Below, piece after piece: positions 35,419-44,980 of a stretch of DNA of 64,000 bases. The first letter of the stretch is position 1; the number at the start of each line of letters is the position of its first letter. Origin of the DNA: Sedimentitalea sp039941015 (lineage in GTDB: Bacteria; Pseudomonadota; Alphaproteobacteria; Rhodobacterales; Rhodobacteraceae); the NCBI RefSeq assembly GCF_039941015.1, contig NZ_JBDVFI010000095.1. One strand, given 5' to 3'. The position numbers and the translations under genes are program-made. Under the pieces are notes generated by a model. It worked only from the letters and a program-made list of their open reading frames with translations. It did no database searches and was not told the origin of the DNA.

Positions 35419-35777
35419 ATGCTTAGCGCCTCACCGCGCTATACTTACAAAGCGGCCCCGATTGGCCGGCCCATTCCCGCTCGGATGCCATGAACAGGTT
35501 TGTCATACGCAATATGCCTTGAAGCCGTTCCAGCACGGCAGCACCGGCAAAGGAGAACAGAGAACGGACACTATCGTAGGTTCTGAGCATTTGGGCTATC
35601 CCGCACTAAAGGTAACAACTTTTCGGCCGCACCGATCGGAACGGCATCGCGTAACTGGTACGGATACTGCCGGTCGCTACGCGAAAACGGCCCGCCAGTG
35701 TAGATTAATTTGCCGCGCGAGATGATTGTCGCGACAAATCCGTCATCTGCAACCCAAAGTCCGCACGGAAAATGGCG
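35419..35777. other. Intergenic region between DUF455 gene and bcp
   Basis: No gene can be supported in these 359 bases. The minus strand is open in the bcp frame from the bcp stop to a TAG at 35571-35573 (68 codons) but lacks a usable start codon and has low GC at third positions, so I do not call it. The promoter of the DUF455 gene should lie near 35440-35500; no clear match was seen. Confidence 0.4.
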
Positions 35778-36239
35778 TTACCCCTGCTTTACGGCAGCCA
35801 GAACCTCGTCAACATGACCGGGAACCTTGACCTTTCGCCAGATTTGCCCGATCCGCCCATCCGGGTCGACCAGCACCGTCGTGCGTTCGATGCCCATAAA
35901 GGTCTTGCCGTACATCTTTTTCTCTTTCCAGACGCCGTAGTCTTCGCAAACCTGGCCGTGCTCGTCCGACAAAAGGGGGACGCTCAATTCGTGTTTGGCG
36001 GTAAATTTGTCGTGGCTTGCAAGGCTGTCCTTGGAAATGCCGAAAACCACAGCCCCGGCATCGGCAAAGGCCTGATGCTCGGCTGAAAATCCGATGGATT
36101 CCTTGGTGCAGCCCGGCGTATCATCACGAGGATAGAAAAAAAGAACAACAGTCTGGCCGCGTAGTTCAGAAAGACGGACGGTTTCGCCGCCAGTACAAGG
36201 CAGAGCAAAGTCGGGAGCGGTGTCGTTGACGTCAGGCAT
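35778..36239 (-). CDS. bcp: Peroxiredoxin of the BCP/PrxQ type
   Basis: A 153-residue thiol peroxidase that reduces hydroperoxides. The peroxidatic cysteine is Cys44 in DDTPGCTKE. E. coli BCP has a second cysteine five residues later; here that position is Ile49, so this is a one-cysteine form or uses another cysteine such as that in QVCEDYGVW. The start MPDVNDTAPDF is typical. Confidence 0.93.
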   Translation of the reverse strand: MPDVNDTAPDFALPCTGGETVRLSELRGQTVVLFFYPRDDTPGCTKESIGFSAEHQAFADAGAVVFGISKDSLASHDKFTAKHELSVPLLSDEHGQVCEDYGVWKEKKMYGKTFMGIERTTVLVDPDGRIGQIWRKVKVPGHVDEVLAAVKQG

Positions 36240-36323
36240 GGGCGAATTCCGTATGATAGGATCAGAGATGCGGACGACAATAGGCTGTTCCGGCGAAACG
36301 AAAAGGCGCGCGGACCGGTTTTC

Positions 36324-39300
36324 ATGACCACAGAGCCCAAAAACGAAAACGAACCGGGCGTGAAACCGCCGCGCCGCCGGTCGCGCAGGCGACGGATTGG
36401 CATCTGGTCTGCGTTTTCCGCCTCGGTACTGGCGATACTGGTCGCAGTTGTCGCCCTGTGGGGGATCGGTCAGACCCTGACGATGCCCGACTGGCTGCGC
36501 CACCGGATCGAGGCGCGGTTAGAACAGAATCTGGGTGGATTGCAGATCACCTTTGGTGATGTGGAAATGGTGGTTAACCGTGGCTGGCGTCCACGGGTGC
36601 GATTGCGTGATGTGACGCTCAGCGAGGCCGATGGGCGGCCCATCGTGCAACTTGTCGATGCGCAGGCCAGCCTTGCAATGCGTCCGCTGTTGCGTGGGCG
36701 CATCCAACCCAAGTCAATTTCGCTGAACGGGGCGTTCATGACATTGCGCCGCGATGCTGACGGCAAGCTTTCTCTGGCCCTTGGTCAACAGCCCGTCGTG
36801 GTGCGCGAGCCTGCAAGCGTTGCCGAATTGATCGAGGAGTGGGACAGCCGTCTGGTTTCACCACCGCTTTCATCGCTGGTCTCGATCGAAATGGAATCGC
36901 TGACCCTGCGCTATGATGACCTGCAGGTAAACCGGAGCTGGACGCTGGATGGTGGGCAGATCACGCTGGATCGAGACGATGACGATTTGCGGATCGCCAG
37001 CAACTTTTCCCTGCTCAGCGGCGGCTCCAGCGCCAGCGCGCTTGCGATGAACTATGTCAGTCGAATTGGCGAAATTGAGGCTGAACTGGGTATTTCGGTT
37101 TCCAATATCCCGGCGCAGGATATTGCCTCACAATCCGTGGCGCTGGCACCGCTCGACGTGTTGCGCGCACCGATCTCGGGTGCATTGCGCGCCAGCTTGG
37201 CAGGGGATGGCACGCTTGGCTCGCTGTCGGCGACGCTCCAGATCGGGGCAGGGGTTGTGCAACCTATCGATGCGATCCATCCGGTGCCCTTTGATGGCGG
37301 GCGGAGCTATTTCACTTACGTCCCCAGTGAGCAGGTTCTGATCATCAACGAGGTTTCGGTCTCAAGCGCCTGGGTCTCGGGTTCGGCTGAGGGTCGCGCT
37401 TATCTTGATCTCGAATCCGGAAAATTCAGCAATTTAATTGGACAGCTCACCCTGACCAACCTGTCGCTGAACCCCGACGGATTGTACGAGAGCCCGATCG
37501 AAATCCCCAGAACAACCGCCGATTTGCGGCTTCAGCTTGCGCCGTTCCGTGTGACGCTGGGCGACATGCTGATCATGCAGAATGACAGCCAATTGCACCT
37601 CTCGGGTAATCTCGACGCGCAGGCAGACGGATGGCGGATCGCGGTTGATGGCAGCATGGACCAGTTGACGCCCGAACGACTGAAAGAGATCTGGCCGGAT
37701 CGCGCCGCGCCCAAGCCTCGGGATTGGGTGAACAAAAATATCTCTGGCGGGCTTTTGCAGGACATCGGGTTTGCGCTGCGGATCAAACCCGATGAACAGC
37801 CAAACGTCTATCTGGATTTCAGCTATGCCGATACCGAGGTAAAGTTCCTCAAGACGCTGCCGCCGATCATTGGGGCACATGGTCAGGTCACAATTGAAGG
37901 TGACCGCTTTGTCGCCACCGCTACCGCGGGTCAGATCATTGCGGACGAAGGTGGCGCGGTCGATGTGACCGGCACATCTTTTATCATTCCCCAAATGGCC
38001 GTCAAACCCGACACGCCAGCCGTGGTGCGTGTACAGGGTTCGGGATCGGTCACATCTTTCATGTCGCTGCTCAACCGACCGCCGCTCGCTGTCCTAAAGG
38101 ATACACCGTTGCCGGTGGACATGGCAGACGGCATGGCACGGCTGAGCGGCACATTGGCGCTGCCAATGAAGGAGAAGGTACCGTTTGAAGACCTCGAATT
38201 CCATCTCAAGGGCGTGATTACGGATGTTCAGAGCACCGTGCTTGTCCCGGGTCAGACCGTCAGCGCGCCGGTCATGGAGATCGTTGGGGATCAGGACGGC
38301 ATCGCCCTCTCGGGTGCCGGAAAAATCGGCCCAGTTCCGGTGTCAGTGCGCTGGCAGCAACCCATCGGCAAGGACGTGCCCAAGCAGAGCCAACTGGACG
38401 GCACGATCGAACTGTCACAGCGCGTCATAGATACCTTCGGGATCGGATTGCCCGAGGGGAGCGTTTCGGGCGAGGGCAGCGGGGACTTTACCATGGTCTT
38501 TGCGGCAGGCAGCCCTCCGCAATTGAAGCTGACATCCGATCTGCGCGGCGTGGGGCTTTCGTTGCCGCCCCTTGGCTGGTCGAAAACTGCATCCGCAACA
38601 GGAAAACTGGAAATCGACGGTGTTGTCGGCGACCAGACTCGGATTGACCGGCTTGTGCTGCAGGCATCGGGCCTTTCGGCCAATGGCGCCATCACCAACC
38701 GGCCGGGCGGCGGGTTGGATCGTGCCTTGCTGAGTTCGGTACGGTTGAACGATTGGCTCGATGCATCTGTCGAACTGGTCGGACGTGGCAGCGCGCCGCC
38801 GGATATCCGAATTCTCAACGGCACGCTGGACATGCGCAAGGCAACCTTCGGCAGCGGCAGCGGCACCGGTGGAGAAAGCAGTAGGATGAATGTCGCTCTG
38901 GATCGGCTGCAAGTGACCGACACGATATCGCTCACTAACTTTGACGGACAGTTTACCACCACTGGCGGGGTCAAGGGGCCTTTCAGTGGCAGGGTCAACG
39001 GTCAGACCCAGGTTACAGGCCAGGTTCAGCCGCAATCGGGGCGCAGTGCGGTGCGCATCCAGTCGGGCGATGCCGGGGGCGTCGTACGCTCTGCTGGATT
39101 GCTGACAATGGCGCGTGGAGGAAACTTTGATATGTCGCTGAGCCCCGGTGTTCGGACCGGACAGTTCGATGGCACCCTCAAGATCACCAATACCCAGGTA
39201 CATGATGCTCCAGCGATTGCGGCGCTGCTCAATGCAATTAGCGTTGTCGGATTGCTGGATCAGATGTCCGGGCAAGGTATCCAGTTCTCGAACGTAGACG

Positions 39301-39677
39301 CAAGATTTCGGTTGAGCCCGTCCGAAGTCACGGTTTTTGAAAGCAGTGCGACAGGCCCTGCGATGGGGTTGTCGATGGACGGCACCTATCACGTACCAAG
39401 TGGAACATTGCGGATGCAGGGCGTGATTTCACCGCTCTATCTGGTCAATCAGATCGGAAACCTAATTGCGCGCAAAGGCGAGGGTGTGATCGGGTTCAAT
39501 TACACACTGACGGGGCCCGCCAAGAATCCCCGGGTCGGTGTAAACCCACTTTCCGGGCTGGCACCCGGTTTCTTGCGCAACATTCTGCGCAGCGCACCGC
39601 CGCCGGTGGACGAGTTTGCACCAAAGCCCACAGCTAAACCAAGAACGATGCCGGATGATGCAAATTCGGGGCGCTGA
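36324..39677 (+). CDS. AsmA-like envelope protein (DUF3971/YhdP type)
   Basis: A 1117-residue protein with an Arg-rich cytosolic start, one membrane helix at about 29-50 (WSAFSASVLAILVAVVALWG) and a very long beta-rich periplasmic part, ending with the AsmA-like C-terminal domain (GTLRMQGVISPLYLVNQIGN). Proteins of this kind form bridge-like lipid-transfer conduits between membranes. Divergent from bcp. The stop is followed by queA after 92 bases. Confidence 0.88.
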   Translation: MTTEPKNENEPGVKPPRRRSRRRRIGIWSAFSASVLAILVAVVALWGIGQTLTMPDWLRHRIEARLEQNLGGLQITFGDVEMVVNRGWRPRVRLRDVTLSEADGRPIVQLVDAQASLAMRPLLRGRIQPKSISLNGAFMTLRRDADGKLSLALGQQPVVVREPASVAELIEEWDSRLVSPPLSSLVSIEMESLTLRYDDLQVNRSWTLDGGQITLDRDDDDLRIASNFSLLSGGSSASALAMNYVSRIGEIEAELGISVSNIPAQDIASQSVALAPLDVLRAPISGALRASLAGDGTLGSLSATLQIGAGVVQPIDAIHPVPFDGGRSYFTYVPSEQVLIINEVSVSSAWVSGSAEGRAYLDLESGKFSNLIGQLTLTNLSLNPDGLYESPIEIPRTTADLRLQLAPFRVTLGDMLIMQNDSQLHLSGNLDAQADGWRIAVDGSMDQLTPERLKEIWPDRAAPKPRDWVNKNISGGLLQDIGFALRIKPDEQPNVYLDFSYADTEVKFLKTLPPIIGAHGQVTIEGDRFVATATAGQIIADEGGAVDVTGTSFIIPQMAVKPDTPAVVRVQGSGSVTSFMSLLNRPPLAVLKDTPLPVDMADGMARLSGTLALPMKEKVPFEDLEFHLKGVITDVQSTVLVPGQTVSAPVMEIVGDQDGIALSGAGKIGPVPVSVRWQQPIGKDVPKQSQLDGTIELSQRVIDTFGIGLPEGSVSGEGSGDFTMVFAAGSPPQLKLTSDLRGVGLSLPPLGWSKTASATGKLEIDGVVGDQTRIDRLVLQASGLSANGAITNRPGGGLDRALLSSVRLNDWLDASVELVGRGSAPPDIRILNGTLDMRKATFGSGSGTGGESSRMNVALDRLQVTDTISLTNFDGQFTTTGGVKGPFSGRVNGQTQVTGQVQPQSGRSAVRIQSGDAGGVVRSAGLLTMARGGNFDMSLSPGVRTGQFDGTLKITNTQVHDAPAIAALLNAISVVGLLDQMSGQGIQFSNVDARFRLSPSEVTVFESSATGPAMGLSMDGTYHVPSGTLRMQGVISPLYLVNQIGNLIARKGEGVIGFNYTLTGPAKNPRVGVNPLSGLAPGFLRNILRSAPPPVDEFAPKPTAKPRTMPDDANSGR

Positions 39678-39769
39678 AGGCGTTTGCGTCGACCGATTGC
39701 AGCCGTGCTGACCTGCCGGTAGAAACCAGCGACATCCGACCACCCCGAGCGACGCACTGGACCAAGCCG

Positions 39770-40825
39770 ATGAAGCTGAGCGATTTTGATTTTGACTTGC
39801 CCGATGACCGTATCGCCACACGTCCGGCGGTGCCGCGCAGTTCCGCGCGCATGTTGATCGCACAAGGCGATGACATCACCGATGCACAGGTTAGCGACCT
39901 GCCGGATTGGTTGCGCCCCGGGGATCGGCTGGTACTGAACAACACCCGTGTCATCCCCGCGCGCCTGAGCGGGGCGCGCCAACGCACCAGTGCGCAAGGC
40001 GAAACCCGCGCCCGGATTGAAGTCACGTTGTTGGAACCACGCGCGAATGGAACTTGGTCCGCGCTGATCAAACCGCTGAAAAAGCTGAAACTCGGCGAGG
40101 TGGTGACCTTTGCCGCTGGTCTGACAGCAGAGCTGGATCATGTCGCCGACGGGCAGGGGATGCTGCGGTTCAACCTGACCGGCGATTCCTTTGACGCCGC
40201 GCTGGCCGAGGCCGGAGCCATGCCGCTCCCGCCGTATATCGCCGCCAAACGCGCTGCGGATGAGCGTGACAAGACCGATTATCAGACCGTCTTTGCGCGC
40301 AACTCCGGTGCCGTTGCGGCACCAACAGCATCTTTGCATTTCGATGATGCGCTTCTGTCGGCGCTACGGGCAAAGGGCGTTGAGTTCACCGAGGTGACAT
40401 TGCATGTGGGGGCAGGGACGTTTCTGCCGGTTAAGGTTGACGATGTGACCACCCACAAGATGCATGCGGAGTGGGGGCAGGTCAGCTCTGCGGCGGCTGC
40501 AGAAATCGCGGCTACCCGTGCGGAGGGGGGACGGATCATCCCGGTCGGAACGACGGCATTGCGGTTGATTGAAACGGCGGTACATGGTGGCGAGATCAAA
40601 GCCTGGGAGGGGGACACCGACATCTTTATCTATCCAGGCTTCAAATTTCAGGCGACAGACGCGCTGATGACGAATTTCCATCTGCCGAAATCGACCTTGC
40701 TGATGCTGGTATCCGCATTGATGGGGCAGGAGCGGATCGCGCGCACCTATGAGCATGCGGTGCAGGATGGGTATCGGTTTTTCTCCTATGGCGACGCATC
40801 GCTGCTGATCCCTCAAAAAGACTGA
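39770..40825 (+). CDS. queA: S-adenosylmethionine:tRNA ribosyltransferase-isomerase
   Basis: A 351-residue enzyme that makes epoxyqueuosine in tRNA by transferring ribosyl from SAM. The N-terminal DFDFDLPDDRIATRP start, RLVLNNTRVIPARL, the ARNSGAVAAPTASLHF motif and HVGAGTFLPVK and TNFHLPKSTLLMLVSA segments are all classic QueA. Confidence 0.97.
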   Translation: MKLSDFDFDLPDDRIATRPAVPRSSARMLIAQGDDITDAQVSDLPDWLRPGDRLVLNNTRVIPARLSGARQRTSAQGETRARIEVTLLEPRANGTWSALIKPLKKLKLGEVVTFAAGLTAELDHVADGQGMLRFNLTGDSFDAALAEAGAMPLPPYIAAKRAADERDKTDYQTVFARNSGAVAAPTASLHFDDALLSALRAKGVEFTEVTLHVGAGTFLPVKVDDVTTHKMHAEWGQVSSAAAAEIAATRAEGGRIIPVGTTALRLIETAVHGGEIKAWEGDTDIFIYPGFKFQATDALMTNFHLPKSTLLMLVSALMGQERIARTYEHAVQDGYRFFSYGDASLLIPQKD

Positions 40826-40931
40826 AATTGCCTCTTGCGACTCACGGGGTGTCGCTGCCAAGGGGGACTCGTCCGGTCTGATCCGCGATACACGACACCG
40901 AAACCGCGATGCCAACCACCGGAGACGCGAG

Positions 40932-42212
40932 ATGTTACAGGTTCTGTCGAGCGCGTGGGCGTTGCTCTTGGGCATGATGTTGCTGATGGTCGGAAACGGT
41001 CTTCAGGGCACTTTGCTGGGTGTGCGGGGCGAAATCGAAGGGTTCTCGACCCTGCAGATGTCGATCGTGATGTCATCCTATTTTCTGGGCTTTTTGGGCG
41101 GCTCGCGGCTGGCCCCGGAAATGATCCGGCGGGTCGGGCATGTGCGCGTGTTTGCGGCGCTGGCCTCGTTTATTTCCGCCGTGATGATCCTTTATCCGAC
41201 GTTCACCGATCCGATTGCATGGGCCTTGGGGCGCGTGATCATCGGATTTTGCTTTTCCGGCGTGTATGTGACCGCGGAAAGCTGGCTGAACCACTCGGCC
41301 ACCAATGAAACGCGTGGTCAGGCGCTGTCGCTCTACATGATCGTGCAGATGGTCGGCATCGTGTCGGCACAGGCGCTGATGCTGGTCGGTGATCCGGCGG
41401 GATTCGTCACCTTTGTCATCGCATCGGTGCTGATCTCGATCTCGTTTGCGCCGATTCTCCTTTCGATCAGCCCGACTCCGGCGTTTGACACAACAAAACC
41501 GATGACTCTGCGGGAATTGGTGAAAATTTCACCGTTAGGTTGTGTCGGGATGTTCCTGTTGGGCGGGGTCTTTGCCTCGCAATTCGGGATGAGCGCGGTT
41601 TACGGTGCCAAGGCCGGGCTGAGCGTGGCGCAGATTTCGATTTTTGTGGCGACGTTTTATATCGGGGCGATGCTGTTGCAGTATCCTTTGGGCTGGATTT
41701 CGGATCGCATGGATCGACGCCTATTGATCCTCGCCGTATCGGGATGTGGTGGTATCGGTGCTTGCCTCGGGATGATGTTTGGTTCGGATTTCACCTTCTT
41801 GCTGGTCGGGGCCTTCCTGATCGGGGGCTTCAGCAATCCGCTTTATTCTCTGCTGCTTGCGCATACCAACGACTATCTCGAGCACGAGGATATGGCAGCG
41901 GCCTCGGGCGGACTGGTCTTTATCAACGGGCTTGGCGCGATCACCGGACCGCTGATCATCGGTTGGTTGATGGATGATGGTGTCTTTGGTCCGCCGGGCT
42001 TTTTCCTGTTCATGGCTGGGCTGTTGTTTGCCCTTGCCGTCTATGCCGCGTATCGCAGCACGCGTCGCCCGGCGGTGCCGATCGAGGAAACCGGCAGCAT
42101 CGCCGCGATGTACCCGTCATCGACTTATGTGGCAGTCGAATATGCACAAGAATTGGCCATCGAGGCAGATCTTGAGGACGAACAGGTGACGGAAACGCCA
42201 CATCAAGGCTGA
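40932..42212 (+). CDS. MFS transporter (12-helix type)
   Basis: A 426-residue major facilitator with about 12 hydrophobic segments. The loop motif between helices 2 and 3 is altered, but WLNHSATNETRGQALSLYMI and LQYPLGWISDRMDRR match a YcaD-like group of transporters. Cytosolic C-terminus is acidic (ADLEDEQVTETPHQG). The substrate cannot be told. GGAG lies eight bases before the ATG. Confidence 0.88.
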   Translation: MLQVLSSAWALLLGMMLLMVGNGLQGTLLGVRGEIEGFSTLQMSIVMSSYFLGFLGGSRLAPEMIRRVGHVRVFAALASFISAVMILYPTFTDPIAWALGRVIIGFCFSGVYVTAESWLNHSATNETRGQALSLYMIVQMVGIVSAQALMLVGDPAGFVTFVIASVLISISFAPILLSISPTPAFDTTKPMTLRELVKISPLGCVGMFLLGGVFASQFGMSAVYGAKAGLSVAQISIFVATFYIGAMLLQYPLGWISDRMDRRLLILAVSGCGGIGACLGMMFGSDFTFLLVGAFLIGGFSNPLYSLLLAHTNDYLEHEDMAAASGGLVFINGLGAITGPLIIGWLMDDGVFGPPGFFLFMAGLLFALAVYAAYRSTRRPAVPIEETGSIAAMYPSSTYVAVEYAQELAIEADLEDEQVTETPHQG

Positions 42213-42313
42213 CAATACCCGAGTGTAGCAAATTGTTACTGTAAATATTCTGTAAATCAGTTTCAATGAAGGCGTGACTTGGGAGGGGATGTTAAGAAAG
42301 TAGGGAGTGGACC

Positions 42314-42892
42314 ATGGTTGGCCCTGAAGAAGTACTTAGTTTTTGGTTGGACGAAGTGGGCGAGGCCGGTTGGTATGCCCAGGACGATAAACTGGACGCC
42401 GAAATCACGCGGCGGTTCGGAGCCTCTTGGGAGGGCGCACGCGATGGGCGGTTTTCGCTCTGGCTTACATATCCCAGCGGGTCTCTGGCCTATATCATCC
42501 TGACAGACCAATTTCCTCGCAACATGTTCCGTGGCAGCGGCCGCGCATTCGCAACCGATCAGGCGGCGCTTGCGGTGGCAAAGGCCTGCGTCGACAGACG
42601 TTGGGATATGCGGATCGATGAACCGGCGCGGCAGTTCTTTTATCTGCCGATGATGCATTCGGAAAACCTGTGTGATCAGGAACGTTGTGTGCGCTTGATG
42701 TGCGAACGGATGCCGGAATACGGCGCTTCCAACCTATTGCACGCTCGGGCGCATCGCGAGGTGATCCGCCTGTTTGGTCGTTTCCCGTATCGTAACGATG
42801 CGTTGTCGCGCCCCTCAAGTGCACCAGAAGCGGCCTATGTCACCAACGGTGGCTATGGCAACACGGTTCGTGAATTGCAGCAGGCAGGCTAG
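42314..42892 (+). CDS. DUF924 family protein
   Basis: A 192-residue all-helical protein of the DUF924 family. It opens with the GPEEVLSFWLDEVG motif and contains ILTDQFPRNMFRGSGRAFATD and FFYLPMMHSENL followed by HREVIRLFGRFPYRNDALSR, all family signatures. Function unknown. The ATG at 42314 has AGGGAG upstream. Its stop codon lies in a hairpin shared with the convergent gene. Confidence 0.92.
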   Translation: MVGPEEVLSFWLDEVGEAGWYAQDDKLDAEITRRFGASWEGARDGRFSLWLTYPSGSLAYIILTDQFPRNMFRGSGRAFATDQAALAVAKACVDRRWDMRIDEPARQFFYLPMMHSENLCDQERCVRLMCERMPEYGASNLLHARAHREVIRLFGRFPYRNDALSRPSSAPEAAYVTNGGYGNTVRELQQAG

Positions 42893-42907
42893 GCGTCTGA
42901 CGCCTAG
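42889..42907. other. Hairpin shared by two convergent stop codons
   Basis: CTAGGCGT, loop CTG, ACGCCTAG. The TAG of the plus-strand gene is in the left arm and the TAG of the minus-strand gene in the right arm. No T run follows on either side. Confidence 0.5.
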
Positions 42908-43350
42908 CTCGTTGGAGAGGCTATATCCTCTGCCGGAACACAGCCCCGTATGCGGGTCGCTGTGATGACGGCCTGATCTCCGGCCTTTTCGATCGCTTGG
43001 TTCAGCAGGCGCTCTGGCGCGCCGCGCAGATCTTCCAGCGAGCCCTGCATGTCGTTCAGTCTGGCCTCCATCATTTCCATGCGACCCTGTATGCGCGTCA
43101 TCGTCGCCGATGACACATCTCCCGACTGGTCTTTCAGCTCTGCCAGATCAGCGCGCAGTGCTGCAATTTCAGCGCCAGTGTTCTGAACACTCTCTTGAAG
43201 GGGCGCCACGATCTGAAGGTGCTCGGCAAAGGTCTCGGTCAGGGAGTTGGCCTTATTGACCACCATTAACAGCAGAAACAGACACAACGCCACCAGGATC
43301 AGGGTGGCATTCAGCAATGCCAGAAACAGGTCTTTCAGGGTCTTTCCCAT
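42904..43350 (-). CDS. Single-pass membrane protein with coiled coil
   Basis: A 148-residue protein of unknown function. A membrane helix at about 9-31 (ALLNATLILVALCLFLLLMVV) is followed by a coiled-coil region at about 40-115 with regular acidic and leucine positions (GAEIAALRADLAELKDQ, MEMMEARLNDMQGSLEDL) and a tail with one cysteine. The ATG at 43350 has GGAG seven bases ahead. It might be a scaffold or an envelope sensor; no family is recognised. It is divergent from lpdA. Confidence 0.7.
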   Translation of the reverse strand: MGKTLKDLFLALLNATLILVALCLFLLLMVVNKANSLTETFAEHLQIVAPLQESVQNTGAEIAALRADLAELKDQSGDVSSATMTRIQGRMEMMEARLNDMQGSLEDLRGAPERLLNQAIEKAGDQAVITATRIRGCVPAEDIASPTS

Positions 43351-43504
43351 CACGTCACTCCGGTTTGTTCCGGGCCAGAGTATCACGCGACCTGTAGGTG
43401 GCCACCGCAATCTTGACGCGACGGTGTGATATCTTTGCAATGGCAGGGGCCAGTTGCTAGGTTGGCCCGCACAGATGCAACTCCTTTTGACAGCAAGGTA
43501 AAAA

Positions 43505-44899
43505 ATGGCCGCCAAATCCTATGATATGATCGTTGTCGGGGCAGGTCCCGGCGGGTATGTCGCTGCTATTCGCGGCGCGCAGCTGGGGTTGAGCGTCGCC
43601 ATTGTCGAGCGCGAACATATGGGCGGTATCTGTCTCAACTGGGGCTGTATTCCGACCAAGGCGATGCTGCGCAGTGCCGAGGTCTTTCACCTGATGGAGC
43701 GTGCCGCTGAGTTCGGGCTCAAGGCAGACAAGGTTGGTTATGATCTGGACGCTGTCGTCAAACGCAGCCGAAAGGTGGCTGGCCAGTTGTCGGGTGGCAT
43801 CGGGCATCTGATGAAAAAGAACAAGGTCACCACGGTGATGGGTGAGGCGACACTGACCGGCAAAGGTCAGGTCAGCGTCAAGACCGACAAGGGACAGCAG
43901 GACCTCACAGCCAAGCATATCGTTCTGGCGACCGGAGCACGGGCGCGTGAATTGCCGGGGCTAGAAGCGGATGGTGATCTGGTCTGGACCTATAAGCATG
44001 CGCTGCAACCGGCGCGGATGCCCAAGAAGTTGTTGGTCATCGGTTCGGGTGCCATCGGCATCGAATTTGCCAGTTTTTACAATACGCTGGGGGCGGACAC
44101 CACGGTTGTCGAGGTGATGGACCGGATCCTGCCGGTCGAAGATGCCGAGATCAGCGCCTTTGCCAAAAAGCAATTCACCAAGCAGGGCGTGACGATAAAG
44201 GAAAAGGCCGCGGTCAAGCAACTCGACCGGGGCAAAGGCAAAGTCACCGCCCATATCGAGATCGGCGGCAAGACCGAAACGCAAGAGTTCGACACGGTGA
44301 TTTCAGCGGTTGGCATCGTCGGCAACGTCGAGAACCTCGGGCTCGAAGAACTAGGGGTCAAGATCGACCGGACGCATGTGGTGGTCGATGAATATTGCCG
44401 GACCGGTGTTGACGGGCTTTATGCGATTGGCGACATCGCGGGCGCACCGTGGCTTGCACATAAGGCCAGCCACGAAGGCGTCATGGTCGCAGAGATGATC
44501 GCGGGCGAGCATCCGCATCCGATCAAACCAGAGAGCATCGCCGGGTGTACCTATTGCCAACCACAGGTCGCCTCTGTCGGCTTTACCGAAGCCAAAGCAA
44601 AAGAGCTTGGGTATGACATCAAGGTCGGGCGGTTTCCCTTTATCGGCAATGGCAAAGCCATCGCCCTTGGTGAACCCGAGGGCATGATCAAGACAGTGTT
44701 TGATGCCAAGACCGGCGAATTGCTCGGCGCGCATATGGTCGGGGCCGAGGTGACGGAACTTATCCAGGGGTATGTGGTGGGACGCCAGCTTGAAACCACC
44801 GAAGAGGATCTGATGAACACGGTTTTCCCGCATCCGACGCTCAGCGAAATGATGCACGAATCCGTTCTTGATGCGTGGGGGCGTGTGATCCACATGTGA
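43505..44899 (+). CDS. lpdA: Dihydrolipoyl dehydrogenase (E3)
   Basis: A 464-residue flavoenzyme that reoxidises lipoyl groups of 2-oxoacid dehydrogenases. FAD motif GAGPGGYVAA at 12-21, redox cysteines Cys43 and Cys48 (GGICLNWGCIPTK), NAD-binding GSGAIGIEFASF, and the C-terminal HPHPTLSE with the active-site His-Glu pair. It could serve the pyruvate dehydrogenase encoded at 23767-27830, though it is 16 kb away and on the other strand. Confidence 0.96.
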   Translation: MAAKSYDMIVVGAGPGGYVAAIRGAQLGLSVAIVEREHMGGICLNWGCIPTKAMLRSAEVFHLMERAAEFGLKADKVGYDLDAVVKRSRKVAGQLSGGIGHLMKKNKVTTVMGEATLTGKGQVSVKTDKGQQDLTAKHIVLATGARARELPGLEADGDLVWTYKHALQPARMPKKLLVIGSGAIGIEFASFYNTLGADTTVVEVMDRILPVEDAEISAFAKKQFTKQGVTIKEKAAVKQLDRGKGKVTAHIEIGGKTETQEFDTVISAVGIVGNVENLGLEELGVKIDRTHVVVDEYCRTGVDGLYAIGDIAGAPWLAHKASHEGVMVAEMIAGEHPHPIKPESIAGCTYCQPQVASVGFTEAKAKELGYDIKVGRFPFIGNGKAIALGEPEGMIKTVFDAKTGELLGAHMVGAEVTELIQGYVVGRQLETTEEDLMNTVFPHPTLSEMMHESVLDAWGRVIHM

Positions 44900-44980
44900 T
44901 TGCAGCGGCGGGGAGGTTGGCCTCTTTCGCCATTCTCGCTCTTGCCGGGGAGGTAGGTTCTGCCCTAAGGCAGGATTCTT

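Noticed and set aside
35571..35777. 68-codon open stretch after the bcp stop on the minus strand
   Set aside because: It reads somewhat protein-like but has no usable start codon and low third-position GC compared with neighbours.
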